The notes under the pieces were generated by a model that was not told the DNA's origin, did no database searches, and saw only the letters and a list, made by a program, of their open reading frames with translations. DNA of 64,000 nt from JADFGZ01 sp965222345 (GTDB taxonomy: Bacteria > Acidobacteriota > Terriglobia > 2-12-FULL-54-10): positions 434,001 to 498,000 of the forward strand of contig CBDCTS010000004.1 in assembly GCA_965222345.1 (NCBI GenBank). Direction: 5' to 3'. Below, in pieces: positions 1-8,469 of this stretch (within the stretch, counting starts at the first letter, position 1; each line of letters starts with the position of its first letter). A program made the translations under genes and the position numbers.

Positions 1-586
1 CTACGATCGTCTCAAAGGCAAGCCGTTCTGCGCCAAGCCGCCGCATCCGGTACTCAATCTCCGCAGCCACATCGATCTCTGTTATGCCCGGACGCAGGTG
101 GGCTATCGTGTCGGAAAATGCCTTGGAGCCCAGCTGGACGGCTTTTCGGATTTGCTCAATCTCGGCTTTATCTTTTTGCATGCGGAGCGATTCCACCAGC
201 CGGACAGTAGGAACAAGCTTTTTGTTTACAATTAGTTCTCGGAGGTTTCGGTAGGAACCGAAAGAGATCGACTCGCTTTCAAAGCCCAATCGGCCAGGCT
301 TGGTTCTGGCGGCCCATTTCACGGCAGCCGCGAGAGCCCCCCCCTTGGCAATCACGACTCGGGAGCCACAGACTTCCCTCTGAGCCTGCAAGTCGTACCG
401 GGAATCCGTGAACAGGATGGAGTTGCGGAGCGTTACCAGAAGCACTCCCGCGCTTCCGGAAAAGCCGGTCAGATAGTGTACGTTCGGCAAAGAAACCACC
501 AGTAGCGCATCGATTTTCTTCTGTGCCAGGCGCTCTCGGAGATTGCTCAAACGCCGGAGAGCAGATGCGAACGATTCGTTTTTCAT
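1..586 (-). CDS. Xaa-Pro aminopeptidase-like M24 peptidase, N-terminal part
   Basis: Partial gene running off the left edge; 195 codons are visible from ATG at 586. The translation begins MKNESFASALRRLSNLRERL and continues with DALLVVSLPNVHYLTGFSGSAG, the usual start of a creatinase N-terminal domain. It then has ILFTDSRYDLQAQREV and, at the left edge, the linker into the catalytic pita-bread domain (EIEQIRKAVQLGSKAF, RPGITEIDVAAEIEY). Family members are cytoplasmic metallo-aminopeptidases that release the residue before proline. The metal ligands lie beyond the window, so activity cannot be judged. A purine-rich stretch (GGCAGG) precedes the ATG. It lies just downstream, on the same strand, of a secretin remnant; I recall this type IV pilus secretin/M24 order from other Acidobacteriota, but that is memory. 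Confidence 0.85.
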   Translation of the reverse strand, partial: MKNESFASALRRLSNLRERLAQKKIDALLVVSLPNVHYLTGFSGSAGVLLVTLRNSILFTDSRYDLQAQREVCGSRVVIAKGGALAAAVKWAARTKPGRLGFESESISFGSYRNLRELIVNKKLVPTVRLVESLRMQKDKAEIEQIRKAVQLGSKAFSDTIAHLRPGITEIDVAAEIEYRMRRLGAERLAFETIV

Positions 587-638
587 ATTTCCTGCCGGGG
601 TCTTGGGGTTCTTTCGCCTTACAACGGTGAAAAACACG

Positions 639-660
639 GACTCCCCCGGCTTGGGGAGTC
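639..660. other. GC-rich hairpin in the M24 peptidase leader
   Basis: GACTCCCC and GGGGAGTC form a perfect 8-bp stem around a 6-base loop. It lies between the secretin remnant and the peptidase start, so it would be in the peptidase leader or intercistronic RNA. There is no T tract on either side, so it is not a typical intrinsic terminator. Confidence 0.5.
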
Positions 661-693
661 TATGTAATGGGCTGACGGTGCAATTGCTTGTGA

Positions 694-822
694 CTACACG
701 ATTTCTGAAGTGATAAAGAGCAGGAACTCATTGCTGGTCGAGTCGGTTGCTCTCCGTTTAAACAGGTTCCCGACCAGAGGAATGCTGCCGAGCAGCGGCA
801 CCTGCACTTCCGTCAAGTTGTT
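694..822 (-). pseudogene. C-terminal remnant of a PilQ/GspD-type secretin
   Basis: Reading leftwards from 822, 42 codons give NNLTEVQVPLLGSIPLVGNL, then FKRRATDSTSNEFLLFITSEIV and a TAG stop at 696-694. This is the characteristic end of the secretin outer-membrane pore domain (V-P-x-L-G-x-I-P-x-x-G-x-L-F followed by E-L-L-x-F-I-T). Immediately upstream the frame is closed by TAA (825-823), and I see no further secretin similarity in the other frames up to the tRNA. A full secretin has several hundred residues, so only the tail survives. Its position upstream of the M24 peptidase suggests the end of an old pil operon truncated by a rearrangement at about 823. Confidence 0.75.
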
Positions 823-1127
823 TTAGGTAGTTCCTAGCCGCAACGCAGGCTTTTACCCGTGAGTTTTCTCCTTTTCCTATTTTGGAACACCAAATCTTGA
901 GTAGTTTAGCGGATTAACCTTTACATATGTCATTTTTTTACAGGCACGAGAGTACAGAAAAAAGGCACCTCCTAATACCTTCTTTCCATTCCGGCAGACG
1001 AGCGGCGGCGGAACCCTCCTGCTCCGAAATTTCTTGAAGCGCTACCGGCTTTCTCTGCCTGAGTGCCGTATCGGTTATCTCGCCTCGCTTTGCCGCACTG
1101 CTTTCGCACGCCATACGGCGCATCGGC
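823..1127. other. No gene recognised between secretin remnant and tRNA promoter
   Basis: About 300 bases with short A/T-rich runs (for example around 930-950) and no convincing reading frame, repeat or RNA gene. It is the sequence that replaced the missing body of the secretin gene. Confidence 0.4.
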
Positions 1128-1156
1128 TTGACAGCAATGCAACGGTCTGTTTCAAT
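1128..1156 (+). promoter_or_regulatory. Putative sigma-70 promoter for tRNA-Asn
   Basis: A perfect -35 box TTGACA (1128-1133), a 17-base spacer and TTCAAT (1151-1156, 4 of 6 matches to TATAAT). A start near 1163 would leave about 18 bases before the tRNA. Assigned by eye from consensus only. Confidence 0.5.
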
Positions 1157-1181
1157 AACATAGTCGATGCGTTCGAGCCAC

Positions 1182-1256
1182 TCCTCAGTAGCTCAATGGT
1201 AGAGCATTCGGCTGTTAACCGAAGGGTTGCAGGTTCGAGTCCTGCCTGAGGAGCCA
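1182..1256 (+). tRNA. tRNA-Asn (anticodon GTT)
   Basis: A complete cloverleaf: acceptor stem TCCTCAG (1182-1188) pairs with CTGAGGA (1246-1252), the discriminator is G1253, and CCA is encoded at 1254-1256. The D-arm contains AGCTCAATGGTAGAGC, the anticodon loop is CTGTTAA with GTT at 1214-1216, and the T-arm contains GGTTCGAGTCC. GTT reads AAC/AAU, and G as discriminator agrees with asparagine. It stands alone next to an accessory region; I did not see a second copy of its 3' end that would mark an integration site. Confidence 0.97.
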
Positions 1257-1469
1257 ATTTATTGTCCAACCTCCCCTATCTTTCCCGGATGCGCTTTGAG
1301 GCGGTGCCGCACAAGGAAATGTTCCACTGCCCTTATTCTATTTGGAAAACTCCCAGCGACCCCTCTGCTTTAGATTTGTCTCCGAGTTGGTGTAAAGTGC
1401 GTTGTTGGTGAATCCATCCGAGCCGCGACCGCCCTGCGGCCCAGAGCCTGCGGGCGGCGGGCTGTGAAA

Positions 1470-1561
1470 GGCAGCCACGGTGAGCGCTTTTTCCCGCCGT
1501 GGGCTTTTCTTGAATTTACAAACCCACGGCAAATTGGAACTGTTAATTTGCCGTAGCTGCC
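1470..1561 (+). ncRNA. Possible structured RNA (three-way junction) upstream of a methyltransferase
   Basis: In the 390-base gap between tRNA-Asn and the methyltransferase, three helices nest into a three-way junction. P1 is GGCAGC 1470-1475 with GCTGCC 1556-1561; P2 is CACGG 1476-1480 with CCGTG 1497-1501; P3 is CGGCAAATT 1527-1535 with AATTTGCCG 1545-1553. An alternative helix GCCGTGGG 1496-1503 with CCCACGGC 1523-1530 competes with both P2 and P3, as expected of a switching leader. It ends 85 bases before the methyltransferase ATG. I do not recognise it as a known riboswitch, and the strand is assumed from the downstream gene. The rest of 1257-1645 shows nothing else. Confidence 0.35.
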
Positions 1562-1645
1562 CGGCGCGCGGCTCGGATTTTGCCGCACCGGACGGCAGCA
1601 TACCGGCGCAAATCCAAGCCATCTCGCAAAAGGTAACCAAAACCC

Positions 1646-2476
1646 ATGAGCAACTCAGGGCCTGCTGATCCCGGCCCCTTCCGGGCATTCGAACACACGG
1701 GCTGGCTGAAGGCCGCCGAGCGGTATCACGATTTTTTTGCCCCGCTCACAACTCAGAGCATCGAGCCGCTTCTGGATGCGGCGGGCGTGTCTAAGGGCAC
1801 GCACTTGCTCGACGTGGCGTCCGGGCCAGGCTACGTAACCGGAGCCGCAGCTCAACGAGGCGCCGTTGCGGTTGGAGTCGATTTCTCAGCCTCCATGGTG
1901 GCGCTGGCGCGCCGGCAATACCCGGACGCGGAATTTCGGGAAGGAGACGCGGAACAGTTGCCTTCCCCCGGCGGCAGTTTCGACGCCGTGGTCACGAACT
2001 TCGGGTTGCTCCATCTGGGCAGGCCGGAAAAAGCATTGACGGAAGCGCACCGCGTGCTCAGGTCCGGTGGACGGGTTGGGTTCACTGTCTGGACCAAGCC
2101 GGATGTAGCCATTGGGTTCGGGATCATCCTGCATGCGATCGAACGGCACGGCGCTGAGGCAGCACCGCTGCCGGAGGGTCCTCCTTTCTTCCGTTTCAGT
2201 GATCCGGCAGAGTGTCATCGAGTTTTGCAAGAGGCGGGCTTCGTGGCCCCCACTACGGTGCAGGTTCCCCAAGTGTGGCGGCTTGCCTCACCAGACGACC
2301 TTTTCAACGCTATGCAAGAGGGGACCGTTCGAACCGGCGGACTTCTGCTCGCCCAGCCGCGCGAGGCGCTGCATGCCATCCGCACGGCGATACGGGATGC
2401 GGTGAAAGCCTATGAAAAGGCAGGCTCGATTGAACTGCCCATGGACGCCATGCTGTCAACGGCTCGGAAACCCTAA
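1646..2476 (+). CDS. SAM-dependent class I methyltransferase
   Basis: A 276-residue cytoplasmic protein of the UbiE/methyltransferase-11 type. Motif I is HLLDVASGPGY (about residues 53-63), followed by the acidic end of strand 2 (VGVDFS, D79), GDAEQLP (about 100-106) and post-motif FDAVVTNFGLLHL. Then comes the typical EAHRVLRSGGRVGFTVW strand. The C-terminal half (about 150-270) carries the usual cap region that sets the substrate. The family transfers methyl groups from S-adenosylmethionine to small molecules; nothing here shows which. ATG at 1646 follows a weak AAAGGT box. It is monocistronic, converging on the DUF5916 pseudogene. A structured leader (1470-1561) may control it. Confidence 0.85.
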   Translation: MSNSGPADPGPFRAFEHTGWLKAAERYHDFFAPLTTQSIEPLLDAAGVSKGTHLLDVASGPGYVTGAAAQRGAVAVGVDFSASMVALARRQYPDAEFREGDAEQLPSPGGSFDAVVTNFGLLHLGRPEKALTEAHRVLRSGGRVGFTVWTKPDVAIGFGIILHAIERHGAEAAPLPEGPPFFRFSDPAECHRVLQEAGFVAPTTVQVPQVWRLASPDDLFNAMQEGTVRTGGLLLAQPREALHAIRTAIRDAVKAYEKAGSIELPMDAMLSTARKP

Positions 2477-2491
2477 AGCAGCATTCTGCGA

Positions 2492-2520
2492 ACTCCGAAA
2501 ACGAATCACCATTCCGGAGT
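2492..2520. terminator. Short inverted repeat between convergent genes
   Basis: ACTCCG (2492-2497) pairs with CGGAGT (2515-2520) in the 58-base gap between the ends of the methyltransferase (+) and the DUF5916 gene (-). The position suits a bidirectional terminator, but the stem is only 6 bp and lacks a T tract. Confidence 0.3.
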
Positions 2521-2534
2521 CCGCCTTCCCGCCT

Positions 2535-4756
2535 TCAAAATGAAATCAAGTGGGTGTATTTGACGGTGAACGCCCGGTCGGTCCTGCCAGCCCCGCTGAC
2601 GTCCCGGTCCTCATTGTAGACAACGAACAAATCGCTCAGCGGGCGGTGGATAAAATTGAAGCGGATGTTGGAGCTGATCAGGCTACGGTCGCTATTGTAT
2701 TGCAGGAACGCGCTCAGAAACATGCGCGTGCTGAAATGATAATTGATGCGGGAACGGAACAGATGGGTCGTAAAGGAGCCTTCCTGCAGGTCTACGTCGT
2801 TCAGGCCGTATCTGTTTTCCACCGAAAAACGGTAATTGGGACGGAACGTTCCGGTAGCAGCCATGCTGGTTCGCTTCCCGGAATAAAAATCCCCCTTAGT
2901 GAAATTCATCGTACCAAAGAGCTTCTTGCTGGGATCGGACCCCAGTTCCAGAGTCCAAGGGCCAAATCGATAGTCGCCCGGGGGAACAAGGAGGGAAGCG
3001 TCGCGGCGAATGTCGAAAGGAAGATCCAACCGATCAAGGACCGGGTCGTAGTGGACCTCCAGACTGCTGCCGTTGTGGAAAATCATCTGGAAGGCGTAGT
3101 GAGCTTCTTTGGTGATGGTCCGATTGTTCTCATCCATATGATAGAGCAGGCCAAAATGAGGATAGAACTCTCGAATGATCGGATTCCGGGGGGGCGTGGA
3201 CGCAGCTCGATCCGACTCCGAAAAGAGCGCGTTTCCGTACCCCGGCGGGGCGTGAAGCCAACCTCCGGATTGAAGTTTTCCTGCGTCTCGGCAAAGATTA
3301 CTTGGACCCGGAACAGATTGTCGCGCCATTGCCCCGTGATTTTCCGGACGATGTCGCGGCCGGAAAGCCCGTCGGTTTGCGTCTTGGCCAAATAGCCGTT
3401 GATCGTCAGGTTTTCGAAAAAGCGGAAATTCGCATCCACCCCAAAAGTACGGTTCAAGTCGCCGTGCTGCGATCCCTGGCGGTTGATGACAATCGCCCCG
3501 ATATCGGAGTTTGCCAGGATATCGCGCTTCACGCGAGTGACCGCGAAATTGCTCCCCGGCGTGCCATCATTCGCGTCCTGGGTCTGCATATTGAGAAGTC
3601 CCAGGCTGAATTTGCCAAGCTGACCGGAAAGGCGGGCTCCCCCCAGAATGGGTACTGGCGTACGCTCCTCGGAAAGACCGATGCGGCGGCTAAAAAAGAG
3701 TTGGGTCTCGTTGGACCGGCTCGGACCGCGCTCAAGCGGGATGTCCCCAAACTGAAAGACGCCGGTGTTTTCTAAAAAAAACTCCCGCTTCTCCGGAAAG
3801 AACAGCGGAAACCGCGTCAGGTTGATCTGTTGCTCGTCCACCTCCACCTGGGAGAAATCGGTATTCAAGGTCAGGTCCAAAGTCAGGCTCGGAGTGACGC
3901 TGTATTTGGCGTCGACTCCTCCATCGAGTTCCTTCCCGGCCGAATCCTGACTGGCCAGCTTGCTGACTCCAATAATCCCGAAGGGCTTCACCTTCCAACT
4001 GTGTCCCCGGCTGATTTCCTCCAATCCCGTCAATGTTCCTGCCAGCGAAACCCGCGCAATATTGAAGCGGCGCGGCACCGGAGCCCAGTAAGCAATCTCA
4101 TTTTTGCGCCGAATCCGGCGGGAAAAGTTGATCCCCCAGGCCTGCTCCCCTTCGTTTTCATCAAAGCTCAGGCTCTTAAAAGGGATCACCATCTCCGCGC
4201 TCCAACCATCTCCATTTACCTGGGAGCGGACATCCCATACCGTGTCCCAATCCACGTTTTGCGTGCGCCCTTCATTGCTAACCTGAACATCTCTCTTTGC
4301 GCCTTGGGGGTTCGTTATAAACAAGAATCCGTTGCGGGCATCCTGGAAAGTATCCAAGATGACCTCAAAGGCATCGGCATCCACGGGAGCAAAATCTCTT
4401 CTTAAGGAATTGGTCATGATCCCGGCCGGATTCTCATCGTAGCAGTACACCCCGATGTAGAGGTTATCCTCGTCATAGAGAACCTTCACCTCCGTCCTCT
4501 CGGTCGCCGCCTCGCCTTCGTAGGGCTCCGCCTGAACGAAACCAGCGGCAGGGGCAAGCTCTTGCCAAGCGGCCTCAGCCAGATTGCCGTCGATTTGTAT
4601 GGGAGAGGCTGTTCGGACAGCCACTACAGTTTTGATTCGGAGAGGGGATTCAGGGTCCACAACCGTTTGCCAGCCAAACAACCGCGACCCCGCAAGCGGA
4701 AAGGCCAGCACAATCAGACAAAACAGCCATCGCAGGCTTGCCCTCTTGCGCCCCAT
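2535..4756 (-). pseudogene. Secreted DUF5916 / CBM9-like protein, frameshifted
   Basis: About 740 residues when the two frames are joined. MGRKRASLRWLFCLIVLAF is a signal peptide; I prefer this ATG at 4756 over the one at 4813. It is followed by a family-9 carbohydrate-binding-like beta sandwich (IQIDGNLAEAAWQELAP, TEVKVLYDEDNLYIGVYCYD) and then a DUF5916 beta-barrel-like region (FPLFFPEKREFFLENTGVF, FFSRRIG). Around 3241, within a C/G run, the frame shifts: NPEVGFTPRRG continues as YGNALFSESD in the next frame and reads cleanly to IRFNFIHRPLSDLFVVYNED and a TGA at 2535. Restoring one base would restore the gene. The function of the family is unknown; it is outer-membrane or periplasmic and common beside TonB receptors. 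A sequencing error in the G run is possible. Confidence 0.8.
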
Positions 4757-4948
4757 TCCCAACTGACTCTGCAACGGTTCTTCCCCCGTATCATTTTCTC
4801 CCGCCAGCCACACCGGTCAGGACTCGATTGTCAGGGCCGGATGAGCAGCCTGCCGATCACAAAATGCGCGGGATCAGAAAACACGCTCTCCCCCCTTGCC
4901 AGCGTTCCCTCATCATCTGGCATCTTAGTATCCAATAGAAGGTGCCAG

Positions 4949-4969
4949 CTCAACGGGTCGATGCAACAC
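4949..4969 (+). repeat. IS30 left inverted repeat
   Basis: Reads CTCAACGGGTCGATGCAACA plus a final C; a perfect reverse complement of 6147-6167. Confidence 0.92.
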
Positions 4970-6119
4970 ATGCATTGAATCGTTCGGCTGGAGTTTCAAA
5001 CTCCAGCGTCTTGCGGGGCCGTTCGTTGAGCTGGCGCGCAATCTGATCCAGATACTCCTGGGAGTGTACCGACAAGTCCGTCCGTTTGGGGAAATAATAT
5101 CGGAGCAGTCCATTGGTGTTCTCGTTCGATCCGCGCTGCCATGGACTTTTCGGATCGCAGAAGTAGACGTCAATGTCGGTCGCCAATGTGAACCGCTTGT
5201 GATCCGCCATTTCCAGACCCCGATCCCAGGTCAGCGATTTGTAAAGTTCCGTCGGTAGTTGCCTGGCCTGTTGGATCAGCGTGGACACAACGGTTTCTGT
5301 TTCCTTGCTGGCCACTTTCGCCAACATCACGTAACGCGAATGACGTTCCACCAGAGTCGCAATGTAGCTGTTTGTCGATCCGGCGATTAGATCGCCTTCC
5401 CAGTGACCCGGCACCGCACGATCTTCCACTGCAACCGGGCGCTCCCGGATCGATACGATGTCGGCGATCTGTCCCTTCCCATGGCCTTTCCGGCTGGCAT
5501 GCCGGGACCGGCGAATCGTTCGCCTGGACCGCAGATACTGAGCCAGCTCTTTCTTCAGAGCCCCGCGGGCCTGAATAAAAAGGCTACGATAGATCGTTTC
5601 GTGAGATACCTGAACCGACTTATCCTCTGGATACGTGCGCTTCATCCAGCCGGCGATCTGCTCGGGCGACCAGACCTCTCGCAGCTTCTCTTCCACAAGC
5701 TGACGCAACCGCGGACAACGGACCAGTCGACATGATTTCGGGCGGCGAGCCCGATCCCAGGCCCGCTGATCGGCCTCCGACGCCCGATAGCTGGCATAGC
5801 CTCCATTGCGACCCACCTCCCGGCTGAGGGTCGACGGGGAACGACCCAACAACACGGCAATCGATCGGATCGATCACTTCGCCGCAATGCCTCTGGAAAT
5901 CTCCTCCCGCTCGGCCAAAGTCAGCACCCGGCGTGAGCGGCATCGGGAGCGGGGACGGATACCCCCGTGGCGCAAAAGCACGGCGTACACAGATGACGGT
6001 TCTCTCCCAAGCACACGTCCGATCGCTTTGGAAGACTCACCCTGCTGCCACCGATCCCAGACCTCCACCAGCTCCGTTACTGTCAAACTTCGCCGCTGCC
6101 TCTTTTGTTTCTTCCGCAT
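4950..6119 (-). pseudogene. IS30-family DDE transposase with in-frame TGA
   Basis: The N-terminal part (MRKKQKRQRRSLTVTELVEV, helix-turn-helix) reads to LTLAEREEISRGIAAK. A TGA at 5876-5874 follows, and the same frame then continues SIRSIAVLLGRSPSTLSREV to the end. Nothing is shifted, so this is one nonsense codon at a position where relatives usually have a small or charged residue. Downstream, all catalytic landmarks are present: WEGDLIAG (first D), LTWDRGLEMADH (second D) and SPWQRGSNENTNGLLRYYFP (glutamate). The ATG at 6119 is preferred because the upstream ATG at 6155 lies in the terminal repeat. The element is probably inactive unless the stop is suppressed. Confidence 0.85.
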
Positions 6120-6146
6120 ACACTTCACCTTCTCCTTTAGGGTAAA

Positions 6147-6167
6147 GTGTTGCATCGACCCGTTGAG
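6147..6167 (-). repeat. IS30 right inverted repeat
   Basis: A perfect reverse complement of the left repeat, lying just upstream of the transposase start. Confidence 0.92.
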
Positions 6168-6345
6168 ATCACCGGGGATATAGACCCATGCCGCAGCGGC
6201 ACAAGAGAACTAGCTTACCTGCTTCTTTCTGGAAAGCATCATACGCCAGCCACCCCGCCGTTTCAAGCACGGGTCACACGGCGTTGCCCTGCAAAAATCA
6301 GGAGCGCTTCGATCCCCGGACCGTCAGTCAGGATGAAAACCGGCG

Positions 6346-8075
6346 CTAATATCCAGCGGCGTGGCCGTCCTTGCGCATCTCGCTGGCGGCAAAGTATACG
6401 CCCGTTTGCGGGTCTCGCCGGATGGCCTGATATCCACCATAGGAAATGCCCTTGTTCACGGCAACCGAATGCCCCCGCTTGGCCAGGTTTTCCATGACGT
6501 CCTGCGACACGCCGCTCTCCACAAACAGGCTGCCCCCGTCCACCCTTTTGACACCGTTGGGATCGCTGCTTCCCATGTGCTGGTAGCGCGCGGCGTCGCC
6601 AGCCGCCTGCACGTCCATGCCGAACTCAATCATGTTGAGCAAAACCTGAACGTGTCCCTGTGGCTGCATTGCGCCGCCCATTACGCCGAAGCTCAACAGA
6701 GGCGCGCCGTCCTTCATGACAAATCCGGGAATGATGGTATGGAACGGCCGCTTGCCGGGCTGATATTGATTGGGATGGCCAGGCTGGAGCGAAAACCCAG
6801 CCCCTCGGTTTTGAAAACCAAATCCCAAACCGTCCGGCACCTGGCCGCTCCCCAGTCCCTCATAATTGCTCTGGATGAGCGAAACCATACTGCCGTCCGA
6901 ATCGGCCACGGTGAGGTAAACCGTGTCGCCGTTCTCCAGCGTTGGATCGCCGGGGTCGAAATCCGCCGAAGCCTTGTGCAGATCGATGAGAGCGCGCCGT
7001 TTGGCGGCATAGGCTTTGGAGAGAAGCCCTTCCAGCGGCACGCCGGCAAAAGCCGGGTCGGCATAAAACCGCGCACGGTCTTCAAAAACCAGTTTCTTGG
7101 CTTCGACAAGAACGTGAAGGTAGTCGGCGGAGTTATGGCCCATTGCAGCCAGATCAAAACCTTCGAGGATGTTCAACATCTGCAATACAGCTATGCCCTG
7201 GCCATTGGGCGGAAGCTCAAAAACATCATACCCCCGGCAGGAAACAGAGACAGGCTCGACCCACTCACTGCGATGCCTGCTCAAGTCCTCCCGCCGCAAG
7301 GGACCGCCGATCCTCCGCATGTAGGCGTCAATGACAGCGGCGGTCTCACCTCCGTAGAAACCCTCCCGGCCATTGCGTGCGATGCGCTCATAGGTCCCGG
7401 CGAGGTCGGGGTTCCTGAATATCTGACCTTCTACCGGCGTATTGCGCCAGGCATAAACAACGCTTTGAAATTCTCGATCTCACCAAAGCGGCCACCCTTT
7501 CTGACAACTGCCTCGACCGCACCACGCCAATCAAAAGCGATTACCTGGGGCACGGGCACTCCCTCGCGGGCATAGGCGATGCTGGGGGCCAAAAGGTCCG
7601 CCATCGGGAGCTTTCCGAATTTTTCATGTAAGGTGAACCAGCCGTCCACCGCACCCGGAACGGTGATAGTGTACATTCCCTTGTGCGGCATGGTATCGGC
7701 CTTGCCCAGCTTCTGCCGGAGCGTTGCCAAGGAAAGCCCTTGAGCCGCCCGCCCGCTTCCATTCAAACCGTGCAGCTTGGAGGTCTCAGGATCCCATACG
7801 ATGGCAAACAGATCGCCACCGACGCCGCAACTGTTTGGCCGCATGAGACCTAGCGCGGCGTTGGCTGCAATGGCTGCATCCACGGCGCAGCCTCCCTTTT
7901 TCAGAATGTCGATAGCGATTTGGGTTGCCAGAGGGTGACTGGTGGCTGCGATGCCGTTGCGGGCGATGACCGGGCTGCGGCTCGCATGGCTTGCGCCGGC
8001 CGGGCGGTCTCCCCGGCCATGGCCCTGTCCCTGGCCGGCGTGGCTGCGATCCACTGCGACAGTCCTTTGTGGCAT
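6346..8075 (-). pseudogene. ggt: Gamma-glutamyltranspeptidase, frameshifted
   Basis: The first frame (8075-7431) gives SPVIARNGIAATSHPLATQI, GGCAVDAAIAANAALGLMRP and GCGVGG-like NSCGVGGDLFAIVWD, the large-subunit start of the family. Near 7450-7465 the frame changes, and from there YAWRNTPVEGQIFRNPDLAG continues through ELPPNGQGIAVLQMLNILEG. The nucleophilic threonine that starts the small subunit is in ENGDTVYLTVAD, followed by QSNYEGLGSG and GGAMQPQGHVQVLLN. The normal product is an exported autoprocessed enzyme that cleaves or transfers gamma-glutamyl groups, for example from glutathione. The N-terminus before residue 35 is also poor: another frame (8149-7901) holds a better continuation, so a second shift near 7990 is likely. 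Confidence 0.82.
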
Positions 8076-8469
8076 GGATAAACCTGTCCAAATGCGATGA
8101 CGAATAGTGTCCTGCCGTTCGGAACAAGCATACCAATCTTTTCGTTCATGTCGAATTACGAATGGGGCCGCGCCGGTTTGCCGAAGATTACAGCCTCAGA
8201 CAGGACAGCGCCGTGATTTCCACTTATGAGGACTTGATCGCCCGGCGGCCAAGCAGGACAGGCATTCCTGCCCGCATGTACAGGCCTGGAGGTTTGTAGC
8301 TACCTTCGGCAAGCTCCCTTGGCTTCGCTCGGGACGGGTCGCTCAGGGCTGGCGGGACAAGCCGCTCCGGGCGCGATCCGAGATTGATTTGACAGGACGG
8401 TTAACCATACAATCTCTAAGATAAGGAAATATTTGTATCAAAACTCCTCTTCAATAAGGAGGGCTGCTC
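8076..8469. other. Intergenic region with a fragment of the dispersed repeat
   Basis: Holds possible N-terminal remains of the ggt gene (to 8149). At 8254-8305 there is a fragment of the dispersed repeat (ACAGGCATTCCTGCCCGCAT, then TACAGGCCTGGAGG), in the same orientation as the copy at 58 kb. The promoter candidate and ribosome-binding site of the next gene follow. Confidence 0.55.
8384..8413 (+). promoter_or_regulatory. Putative promoter of the first beta-propeller gene
   Basis: TTGATT (8384-8389), an 18-base spacer and TACAAT (8408-8413, 5 of 6). A perfect TTGACA at 8389-8394 overlaps but would be only 13 bases from that -10. A strong AAGGAGGGC ribosome-binding site at 8456-8464 precedes the ATG. 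Confidence 0.35.

Larger units (their letters stand above)
4949..6167 (-). mobile_element. IS30-family insertion sequence, 1219 bp
   Basis: Bounded by perfect 21-bp inverted repeats (4949-4969 and 6147-6167), with the transposase filling the space between; its stop codon lies inside the left repeat, as is common in IS30. The flanking triplets (CAG on the left, ATC on the right) do not give a clear target duplication. That may mean an old insertion, a later rearrangement, or a duplication too short to see. Intact ends mean the element could still be moved in trans. Confidence 0.9.

Noticed and set aside
1182..1256. tRNA-Asn as attachment site of a genomic island
   Set aside because: No integrase gene and no second copy of the tRNA 3' end were seen in the window; the idea remains possible but unsupported.
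5874..5876. The TGA in the IS30 transposase as a second selenocysteine codon
   Set aside because: The position is not a cysteine in relatives I know, the transposase is not a redox enzyme, and the following sequence does not form a hairpin with a G-containing loop at a suitable distance.
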